Shown here piece by piece: positions 1 to 12,302 of a DNA stretch of 48,082 nt; positions within the stretch are counted from its first letter, which is position 1; each line of letters starts with the position of its first letter. The DNA comes from Chromera velia (Eukaryota; Sar; Chromeraceae). Under the pieces are notes generated by a model. That model was not told the DNA's origin and searched no databases. It saw only the letters and a list, made by a program, of their open reading frames with translations. Location of the stretch: assembly GCA_018398765.1 (NCBI GenBank), contig JAHBMJ010000151.1, positions 1 through 48,082 of the forward strand, written 5' to 3'. The translations under genes were made by a program, and so were the position numbers.

Positions 1-1745
<1,745 letters not shown>

Positions 1746-1846
1746 CATGCCGACAGACAGACTAAATTCCTGTATGTATGACTTGCCTGCTCTGCCTCTT
1801 GCATGGATTGATTCATGTGTTCGATGTATGCCAATCCATGGGGGGT

Positions 1847-2336
1847 GATTGTGAAGTTGAGCAGGCGTGCATGCGATCGGGAGACGGCGCGCGCCGGGAC
1901 CGACATGCCCTGGCCGGGCCCGGGACGCACGGCTCACGCGGATCCATGTTGCAGAGTCGAATCAATTGCATCCGATTGATCATTTAAGATTGACTGACCT
2001 TTACACAGAAGTCGGAATCAGCCGATCATTCCGACTTCCTTGACTGACAGACTTTCCTATAAAGTAGATGTCCCTTCCCTGATCGTAGCCTAAGCCTCCT
2101 ATATTCTACATCTCTGACAGGCCGAGGCGTGCCCGGTCTAAGCCACTTTGATGGCTAGGTCTGCCAAAAGTTTATTGAAAAAAAAAAAGAAAAAAAAATT
2201 AAAATAGGCGAAGAAAAATTCTTTTTTTTTTTTTTCTAGTTTTTTTCTCATCCCACTGGCACGCCTACCCACGCCTAGCTTGTGTGCCTCCCCGAAAACT
2301 TGGAGCTAGACTTAAAGAGGCAACAGGCAAATAGAA
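1847..2336 (+). mobile_element. Probable 3' LTR of the copia element
   Basis: After the pol frame a G-run (ATGGGGGG, about 1839-1846) could be the polypurine tract, followed at once by TG, the usual LTR start. The stretch has a TATA-like CTATAAAG at about 2056-2063 and a perfect 11-bp hairpin (2008-2018 with 2028-2038). It also has A-rich and T-rich tracts at about 2176-2240. I cannot see the 5' LTR, so both boundaries are inferred; the right end near 2336 is a guess. Confidence 0.4.
2008..2038. repeat. Perfect 11-bp inverted repeat (hairpin) in the presumed LTR
   Basis: GAAGTCGGAAT at 2008-2018 is the exact reverse complement of ATTCCGACTTC at 2028-2038, with a 9-base loop. It is flanked by two copies of TTGACTGAC-like sequence (about 1990 and 2040). 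It could be a transcript end or packaging structure of the retroelement. Confidence 0.8.
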
Positions 2337-2339
2337 ATT

Positions 2340-3420
2340 CACCTGAGTGAGGGTTTATCATTACCAATCTGCCTTGCATGTCGTGACTTGCCGAACGCTA
2401 AACACCTATTATAGGCCGATGGTGATGACATATAATGATGATGATGACACACGTGACGCCCCTAAAGCTTTAGGAGAAGCTACTTCTACTAAGGATACAG
2501 ACTTATACAGTTTATCATACAGAGACTTAATTGACCTCGCACACAAACAAATAAATGGAACCCTAAAGTATGTCCAATGGAATGTTTGGTAAAAAAGGAC
2601 TTAGTACCGGACTGTGGTCCTGGGTCCGGACATTTTGACTTACCTTTTTAAAAAGTTAACTTACCATTTTAAAAAAGTTTGGTTGGTGGATCTCAAGAAT
2701 TAAGTGTATAGAGTATGAAGTGAAGTTGTTAAATACCGTATACCGGTTATAACCGGTCGTTTTTGACCCCTAAATAACGATATTTGGTATTTAAACTTAC
2801 CGTTTTAAATATATTTAAGCAACATCAGTGCTAGCCTGTTGACCTATACATAAAAATTAAAATTGATACGAAATGATTCGTATAAAACTCGCGGTGTCTG
2901 TCTCTGACACTCTCCGTATTCAAGTGATCCGGCCCATATGATCATCCAGGCATGATACAGTTAGTAGAAAGACTGCTGGTATTCACCGATTTAATGGTAA
3001 CTACTCTCCGTTTTTAGGTCTTTTAAGCCTTCATGAACTCTTCTGAACGATATATGTTCCGCAAAACATACCCGATCGATTTTAGGTCGTTGGCCTTGAA
3101 CTCCTCAGGAGTTGATTATAAATACTTAGATAAATACCTTATACCTTAATTCGGTATTTGACCCCCAAATAACGGTTATCGGTATTTATCCTCAGCGGTA
3201 CTATTTAACAACTCTAGTATGAAGCTAGGTATGAAGCTAAAAATTTGTGTTCAAATTAAACGGGCTTAAAAAAAAGGCAAACACTAACTTTCAAAAGCCT
3301 TTACCAATTTTTTCTCAGCTATTTTGGCTAAGTTCCTACTAAGTTCGGCCATGCAGTCAGCATCAATCACTATAGATTAATCAGCCATCCAGCCAAGGGG
3401 TCATTTTTGGCTTAGCTTTA
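2340..3420. other. AT-rich island with repeats, no recognised gene
   Basis: Base composition falls sharply relative to both sides. It holds two related about 60-bp direct copies (about 2733-2795 and 3131-3188), each built around ACCCCTAAATAACG / ACCCCCAAATAACG followed by GGTATTTA. GTTGTTAAATA (about 2726-2736) and its reverse complement TATTTAACAAC (about 3202-3212) face each other. A small plus-strand frame at 2347-2592 (81 codons) has no motif I recognise. The layout would suit a short non-autonomous transposon, but no target-site duplication could be fixed. Confidence 0.45.
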
Positions 3421-5849
3421 ATGCTAAACCAATTTAACATCTCTGACCATGTATGTGTGAGTTTTTGCGGTAAGTTTGCTAGCAGTGCAATGAGAGTCTT
3501 TCAAGTGAGAAAGAGCAATCATGTGCAAGCCTGCAATGCTTTAACGGAAGTCAAAAAGGGTCTCCAAATCCGCNCCCCTGTTGGACCTCAGCAAGGACCT
3601 CTAGTAGCCCACCGCCACCAAGTCCCCCTGCAAGTCCCTTCTTTCACCGCCACTAGGTGAGAGGAATGCAGATGTCATTAGACGTCCGTAAGAACCGCGC
3701 TGCCCAAGAATGTGCGAGTGCAAGGTGCTCTGCAGAGAAACTTGCAAAAGCACCCGCCTACCCCCTCTGACCCACCCAGTCGCCAACAGTGCGCCTTCAG
3801 GCAGACATGCACCCGACACTGACCCTTCCCTTTCCCCCCCTCTTCTTCATGAAGCTGACACAAAACAAATTTTCTTGTGGCAGAGGCAGAGACATGCACA
3901 TAGTGATGCAGTGATATGTCGCGTGAGAGAGGAGACCCACATCACAGTGGAGGGCAGCACAAACAGGGAAACATCCCTCTTCTCTTCCTGTTCACGCGCT
4001 TTTTAGATTCAATATTCCTGTTACCCGTAAGTTCGTTTCAAAAGGGTATACAAGGGAGAAGGGAACAAAAGAGGGACAAGAGTTTCAAGAGGGCGAGGAA
4101 ACCCTGATACAACCGGCTGCGAACCCAACAGCAGACCGCCCAGACGGAATATAGACAGAACAAAAAGGGATCGAAGAAAGAAAGGAGAGGACAGGACGCC
4201 CGAGTCAGTCAGTCAGTCAGTCAGTCGGTGTGTGCAGGGGAGGATGTCGAGGAAAGAGAAGAGAAGACAACGGAAGTCGAGAGGTCAATTGAGGCAGACA
4301 GGCAGGCAGGCATAATTCCTCTGTACTTTCTATGAGAAGGAATCGAGAGGACCCTGTCTTTCTTCCTTCCTTCCTTTTCTCGATCGCCTAGAGCTCCGTG
4401 ATCCTTCCTGGATTCCTTTCTGCCTCTGTCCCCCCCACCCCCCCTCCCGTCGACCGATCGAGTTCTCTTCTTTCCCTCCTCGCCTTCTTGCTCTCTGTAT
4501 GGGAGGGGGATGGATGAACCGAGTCCCCCCCTCTTGCATGCATGGTATCACCCCGGCCCGACATCCACCGATTCGATCAGTTAGTTCCCTTGTTGCACTT
4601 GCTTATCGACCGTCTGTTCGCACGCACACAAAGGAGAAAACCGATCCGTCCGGTTAGGAATCTGTCCTCCATGCAAGCAAATTGCTTTTCTTTAATTAGT
4701 TGGGAGCGATTCTTGACAAAGTATCGAATTGGTGAGTCGGTCCGTCAGGCATCAGGAGGGAGCACGGGACGAGAGAGAAGGTTCCACCTCCGCCCGTGGC
4801 CTTGACGGATGCTCTCGAAACCGGTGAGCACGTTTCTGCATTCAATCATGCAGGGACCGCTGGGCGTTCGATCATTATTCATTCATTCGTTCATTCATTC
4901 CTTCAGCACAATCTTTCAGTAGGCACGTTTTCCATCAAATTTCCGATCGAAATGGCCCCATCGGCAGCCGGAGAACTTCTGCAGAGATCGGCCACTGCAT
5001 TTATTCACGTGCATGACATTGTGTGTGGGCAGACTTTGCTGACAAACCCACCCTCGCTGGACGCACGGCAGACACACAGAGTAGGTCTGACTTGCAGATC
5101 ATCGGGAGGGAGACCTCAAAAGACCAGTACCGCTGACTGGTTTCCATGCATTAAATGACATTCAATCGGTCATTTAATCATTGACTGACCCATTCATTCA
5201 TTCATCCATTCCGTCTTTGAAATTTGTTTGTACTTGTTTGCAAATTTCCGGTCAACTTGCTGTCAGTGACTGACTGACCCTTTCGGCAGACTCATTTCCC
5301 CAGACCAGGAATCACCATGCCAGTCCAATTTGTGCTCGTCTCCCAGCAGTGCCGTGTTTTCTTTGATGTTGCAACATCTGCATTTACATGCATGCAACTA
5401 GTCGGTGTGTTGATCGTCGGTTTTTCTTCTGCATGAAATATTTTCTGTTTTGCGCTTTTGGCGCTGCTCAAAAAACAAAACACACCAACCTTGGAATTCG
5501 ACTGAAAGTTAGGAGGAGAAGAAGAACCGTGGCAGCTCTGACGTTGCACCATTCCCCGGAATTTCGTGGTCTCTTTCTCTGCGATGTGTCAGTCTGTGAA
5601 TGTGTCTGGGTGTTTGTGTGTGTGCGTGGGTATTTGTGGATGTAGCGAGCGAGACTGCGCACCGTACAGCTGCCTCCATCGAAGCCGACCACTGAGGCTG
5701 CATGCGCGCTCCGACTGAGGCCGACCGATGCCTAATTATGATGTGAGCATTCTGCTGCTCCCTGCCTGGTTCATCTGTTCTCCTTCAATGCCATTTCCCC
5801 CTCCCGTGATGCTGCGCGCGTGCGTGTCTGTCTGAATCGATTGCATGAC
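3421..5849. other. Intergenic stretch downstream of the large gene; no gene recognised
   Basis: No frame here resembles a known protein and no exon chain with matching splice phases was found on either strand. It contains one ambiguous base at 3574, a (AGTC)n run at about 4203-4226, ATTC-type short repeats at about 4878-4900 and 5192-5215, and a T/C-rich block at 4360-4480. Part may be 3' UTR of the minus-strand gene, or hold further exons if the last modelled exon is spliced instead of ending at its stop. Confidence 0.5.
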
Positions 5850-6264
5850 TCACGTGAGCCCGTACCACCGGTCTTCGTGATAGTCACTGTGCTCCGAGAT
5901 GATGCGGCAGATGATCCGATTGTCGGGGCATCGCTGGGTCCACGTCACCCGTTGATCATTCGGCCCTCCCCAATGGGTCCTGGGCATCTCGATGAAGTCG
6001 TCGAAGTCGACCTCGGGTCCGTTCTTCATCTCGCCGCACTGCAGACACGCAGGCAGGCAGGTAGGCAGCAAACAAGAAATGGAAGTCATACATATATGCA
6101 TATATATGTATATAGTACACATTGTCACATGTGTGTGTGCGTGCGTGTGTGAGGGCTTATATTCATATGTGTCCTCGTTGAGCTGGTGGCCTTTCTCCAT
6201 CTCGCCACAATGCAGGCAGCAGTCAACACACGTAAGTCATTATAATCACCATCAGATCGCGCAG

Positions 6265-6314
<50 letters not shown>

Positions 6315-6325
6315 CACACACACAC

Positions 6326-6422
<97 letters not shown>

Positions 6423-7356
6423 TCACACGCCGCGAACCTCTGTATATGTATACACGGTGTCTATACACATACATGTACATGTATACATTTTTTTTTTCAT
6501 ATGTTCCCATGTCGAGCTCGGGACCTCTCTCCATCTCGCCAGAGTGCAAATGCACAAAAAGGAAGAGGAATTAAGTGTTCGACTGCGTCAATCAACATTC
6601 TCTATCTCTCTCTCTCACACACACACACCTACACGCAGCCATCAATCTCCCCATCCTGATCATATACCAGTCCCCTGTCATGATGAGCGCCCTGCCTAGC
6701 TGCCCGTCTTTGGGAATTCACAAAAACAAACAAACGAACGAACAGCAGACAATCTCCGTGCTGACCCTCCACTTCATGCGATCGTCCCAATGGTGATCGT
6801 TCATGGTCCATGCGAAGCCCACTATCGCGTTCCCGATGCGCATCTTGTCTGACTCTGAGCCGTCCTTCATAGCCTCGGAGTGACGGTGGGACTCCAGGCC
6901 AACGGCAGGAGAGACCTTCACCTCGTGCGACGTGCCGTTGACAGTCGCATTGCTGTCAGACTGATCGAGCATCAGACCCTTCACCTTCTTGCAGTCATCC
7001 AGCCTGCACGCAGAGACAAAGTGAGGAGAGGGTATTTTAGTAGCATGCGAAAATATACCCGAAGTCCCTTCGTCTCTCCGTTGAACTTCATCCCCTCATC
7101 TCTCTTTCTCTCTCTCTCTCTTTTTCTCTCTCAAACGCAAAGAGCATTCATGAATATATACAACAGATCGAAATACATATTCATACAAACACATCCCTGC
7201 ACATGCAGGCATGCATCCGCGCACTGACCTGAAGTCCATCCATCCGTCCCACCAGTTCACCCAGTCAGTCCAGTCGGTGAACGGGACGACCTGGATCGGC
7301 TTGCTGAACGTCGGAGGCTTGCACCCGCCTCCGGTGAATTCCTCAATGATGAACTC
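5850..7356 (-). CDS. E77-E79: dermatopontin-like C-terminal module
   Basis: Exons are 7229-7356, 6766-7003 and 5850-6038. [50 protein letters not shown] and RWYGL follow the dermatopontin pattern of W-x-N-x-x-D, R-x-W-x-x-C and C-P-x-x-x-x-I-x-x-I-x-S-x-H-x-x-x-x-E-D-R-W. Dermatopontins are secreted matrix or lectin-like proteins. The frame ends at TGA 5850-5852, but those bases are also part of a perfect donor GTGAGT (5848-5853), so the exon could splice on; the expected final cysteine after RWYGLT is missing if the stop is used. Confidence 0.65.
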
Positions 7357-10300
7357 CTGCATGCAGGCATTGCATGTTGAATTAATATGAACAAGTAGAT
7401 ATCAAAACATCGATCAATCAGATTCGGACAACATTCATCCCCAGTACACTCAATTGTGATTCGTCCCCAAACGTTTGTCGACGACCTCCTATCGATAGCG
7501 GTTCACCCCGAGTACAGTAAACGAAAGAGAGCATCGCACGAGTGAGTCTGCACACCCATCCGCAAACTGATAAACAAAGACATGCACTTCTCTAATGGAA
7601 GGAAGGAAGATCATCGCGGCAAAAACAAAAAGAAGAAACGTGGAAGCCAGACTGATCTGCTCAATGGACGTATTCTACAGTCAAGACGTAAATGGAGGGG
7701 GGGGGGGATGAAGACATGCAGATGGCCAATTCCTCAGCCCCCCCCCCCAAGAATTCATCCACAAACAGACTGACAGCGTCAGTAAGTCAGCAACACACTG
7801 CTCTCTCCCAAAATGAATGCATGACATGAAAAAAAGAAAAATAAACTCGACGTACACAACCAGCACCCGCCCGCCCCTGCCGGAGAGGAATGCGGCCGGT
7901 GTCCGAAGACGAGAGGCTGCATGTTCCGGTTTCCTTTCGCTCTCTCTTTTCTTGGAGTACTATTTTATGCATCTATGTACGTATATACCAGTGTGTCCAA
8001 GAAATACGCGCTCACGTGCCGACTAGAGTATATACATGCATGCATTTATGGCCTTCTGTCTGTCTGTCTGTCCTGTATGCATCTATGTGTATGTATGCAC
8101 GTACGTATGCGTGAAGAACCGTGCACTGACTTGTTCCGCAGAGGAGTCGCAGGGCCTGAAGACCAGCGGCGTGCCCTTCTCGCAGTCAGGGCTCGCGGTC
8201 GACAGGCACATCATGTCAAACCTGATCGAATTAATGAGCATCGCATGCGAGCGGAGGACGAGGAGGAGTGACTGATGCATGCGCAGGTAGGCCAATGAAT
8301 GAACGCACTGCTCGATCATTCCTTACAGCTGCATGCAGTCAGAGCTTACAGATCTTATATTTGTGTCACACACACACCCCTGGTCACAGCTACTGTCCTT
8401 GTCCACGTCTGAGCAGACTGGCTTCTGCATGCACGAATGCATGCATCTGCCTGTCTGCATATATAACTGCACGCATGGCCGGTACACAAGAAGCAAAAAC
8501 TGAATGCACGCATCCACGACCCACCTGGTCACTGTGTCCCTATCCTCGCTTGAGTAGACCGGCTTCTGCCACTGCACGTGCCTGCCGTCCCACTGAACCG
8601 TGCTGGCCACTGGTCTAGAGAGCATCTTGACGTCTCTGTAGACGGCCTCCCTCTGTTCGTCCGAGAGCGGAGCGTCGGTGAAGGACCCAGTGAAATTGAA
8701 GTCGGGAGAGGGACTCAGCGCATCCTTCGCAATCGAAATCTGCACGCGTTCATGCAGGCATGCATGCGTGTGTAAGAAGCCTTATTGATAAGATTCCACG
8801 AACATGCTATCGACTCGTACAAAGAATTGCTTCCACTTGAGCCTTAAAGTCTCCTACGTCAATGCATTCATGGATGCAGTCATTGCGAAAATGAAGGACC
8901 AAAATGCATCATTCAGAAAATCCGTAAAACCACGAAACCATTCACTCGCACTATCTATCTATCTATCTATCTATCTATGTGCCCGCCGCCCAGCCTGAGG
9001 GCCTCTCCATCAATCACCTCGAAACCCAGGTCCTTCTCTTGTCGTTGCCAATGCAGTACACCAATCACAAACAACTAAACCACCCCCCCACACACCTACT
9101 TACGTCTAGACTGCGGTACCTCCTCTGGGCGTTGTTGTTGGTTCCGGCGGCAGGCGGCACCATCAGATACTCGAGCATGTTGTCTGCCAGTTTCGCCTCG
9201 TCCCTGCACTTCGCAGTCGACAGGAGGAAGGTCTCATCCATCGTATAGTACGCGTAGCAGCCCTCCATGTTCATGTCGAAATCGGTTCCAAACGGGGGGA
9301 TGCACTTCTGCTTCGCCGGGGCCTCCTCGGAAGAGAGCGCGCGAAGACAAAGGCTGTCGTCCCCCTTGCTCTCCAGGGTCCGCCGGAAAAAGTTCAGGCG
9401 GGCCTGCACGTCGTTGCACCCCACGAGCTCGAGACTGTTCTCCTTGATCCCCACGCACGTCGCAACCTGCAGGAGATTATCCATGTTGTAAATTCACAAT
9501 GACACTCAGAGAGATGACCGATGATGATGGGAGAAAGGAGCAATGAGATCAGAGGGATCGAGGCCTTTCTCCACAATGTAGACGGCCGCCGAAATCTGTA
9601 TGCAGCTAGGTCTTTGGTGCACCCCCCTGTCATGCAATCTGTCAATACGTTGATCGGCACGGTGACCGCCTTTCTTTTGTTGAATCTTCCTTCCTTCCGT
9701 TCTACAGATGAATGGATGGTCTAACTTCCCTCCCTCCCTCCCTTTATATTTCGTCTTCTTCCGTCCTTTTTCTTTCTCTTCGTGTGTATGGACCTTGGTG
9801 TTCTTTAATTTTGTACGGATTCGTTTTCCACGATCCGGTATGTATGAATGTATACATGCACATGATATTTCTCTAGCTCTCACTGACCTCCCTGGGAGCC
9901 TTCTTGAACCTCAGCCGGAAGGTTCCCTTCGGCAGGGGAGTGATCGACCGAACAACCTGCACGCATGTGTGGCCGTGCACCCATGCGTAATCTGATTGCA
10001 TGTCCACGCACAAAAGAAAACACAACAAACGAACCGACAAACGATCGAGCAATCCGCCCTAACCCCCACCAAAAAGCGAAGGGCCCAGAGGAGACCCGCA
10101 GCCAGCATGGGGGGAGCAAGAGGCCCCAGCAGAAGAACAAAACTTAGCACGCACCTCGAAGCACTCGCTCTCTCAGAGTCTACATAAACCACATGTACAT
10201 GCGATAGCCGTCCACTGATCATTGACTGTCATTCACACACATGCATGTACGCATGCTTGCACCCATGCAGTTACCTGTATGGACTCTACTGTGACGATGT

Positions 10301-10550
10301 TGGTGTCCCTGGAATCCTGGAAGAACTCCCTTTCCACCATTGTCCCGGCATTGTCCGTTCCCGTCATGCGCACCAGGTGGCATCCAGAGGAGAACTTCAC
10401 GCTCTTCGGCTTCTTTCTGTCTGCCATCGAGTCCGCGGTAACGTTCTGCATGCATGCACGAAGTGCCGACCTTAATTCAGAGCCTTGTGACATTCATTAT
10501 CAGTTGGTCAACAAACGCCTCGTTCTTTTTCTTTCTCTAAATAATAAAAG

Positions 10551-10585
<35 letters not shown>

Positions 10586-12269
10586 ATATCATAGTTTTTA
10601 CAATATACATGCATACATGTATACATTCCATACGATCACTTGGTCAACGAAGACTTCATTCGGTTCCTTTTGTAACTCCAGCAAACTACGTCGCTCGTGT
10701 TCATGCAACCAGAGGTTTTCTTTTGCACACAATCCGACCCCCTTGATTTTCTGCGTTCTGAATTCTCACCTCTGATTTTCTTTTCTCATCCTGATTTATT
10801 CTTTCTCATCCACTCATTCTCTGCTATCAATTCGCCCCATGCATATAGTACATACATGAATAAATACATATACAGTCCATCATGTGCGCACCTCGTCTTC
10901 CTCTTCTTCGCCCTCAATCCGCGCCATCACCGCAGAGAGGTCATCCTTGTCGGGCACGAAGTTGAGCGGGTCGTTCGGCTCGACGCCGAGAATCCCCTCA
11001 CTGAGCTTCACATTGTGACCGTTGAAGTCGGGGAGCGCGTAAACCTCCGCGAAACATTTCACCTGCATGCGTGCACAGAGTGTTTCGTTCATATTGATGT
11101 TCGCTGCCTTCGATCACTGAAGATACCAAACAGATGGTTCGACTCGACCTAGACCGTCAAACACTGCATGCATGGAAGCGAGCCCCGGCCGGTCCTCTGC
11201 ATTACCGCTTTTGCATGCGTGTATGCGTGCCCCTCGATAGATCAGATAACAACAGTCCGACGGCTGACCTCGCACTCCTTTCCTCCGTTGCCCCACGCGA
11301 GAATGTTTCCAACGGAGTCGTACCTGCACAGGAAGCAAGGAAAATACAGCGAACACCACGCGACATACATATATACGTATATGTACGTGCCCATATATGT
11401 ACACTCAGACGAGCAGAGTGGATTTATGAGTGACCCTCGATGCTCTGCAAACTAAGCAGACGTGCCTTCATATGCAGAAACACACGACTTACCCACCTAG
11501 CTGTCGTGTGTGGATTAAATGTCTACGCGCACGCAGATGCACACACGATCTTTTCAAACACACTTGCAGCACCATGGCTTTTGTACGAACATGCAAACGA
11601 CCACTCGCTCACTTGCAGTTGGTTCCAGGGATCAGCCCCCGAGCCTTCAGGTAGTCCGTGAGCGCCCTGCCGATATTCGACTTCAGGTTCTCGAACTGCC
11701 CCTCGACCTTGCTCTTGAATCGCTCGGCTTCCTTCTCGTCTAGGTTCTCCCTGAACCAGGTCACCACAGACATCGCCTGCTGCCTGCACATCAGATCGAC
11801 AACCTCTCTTTTCGGTGTCTTGCAGTGGCACTCAGCAGAAGATGTCTTGGGACCAGTCAATTGTGTCGTTACAGTGCCCGAATTTCGATGTGCATGTACA
11901 TGGGACCGACTTGCAGGCAGAAGAAGGCAAACGAAATTCAATCAGTGCGAGTTGTATCTCTTGTCTGTCTCACATAGAGTGGGAGAGACTGTGCTACAGT
12001 AACTGTACAGGCGAAGCATGCCCATCTTCTCGACCAGACCATTCATCCATGAAGTTGCTTGCATGCTGGCTGACCTGAATCCCAACTCGAATGCCTCCGA
12101 CCAGTCAATGGTGCTGTACCGAACCTGCACAGCAAACGCAGAAGCACACAAATTACAATCCCTAACACACACACACACACACACACAAACGCTATCACAT
12201 GTGCACACACAAACGCGCGCGCACACACACACACACACACACGCATGCACGCGCGCGCGCGCGCGCGCA

Positions 12270-12302
<33 letters not shown>

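Noticed and set aside
2347-2592. Small protein gene of 81 codons
   Set aside because: No recognisable domain, no homologue I can name, and it sits in an AT-rich repeat region.
5000-5005. AATAAA polyadenylation signal on the minus strand
   Set aside because: It lies about 850 bp beyond the stop with nothing around it to support it, and many protists do not use this signal.
5991-6699. Plus-strand ORF of 235 codons
   Set aside because: Mostly poly His-Thr from the (CA)n tract, opposite the modelled exon E79.
8131-8221. Ricin-B lectin repeat in E76
   Set aside because: Only CLSTA...LVFRPC...Q resembles it and no QxW triplet pattern is present.
10892-11062. Beta-gamma crystallin motif in E71
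   Set aside because: [16 protein letters not shown] is suggestive, but a single partial strand is not enough for a call.
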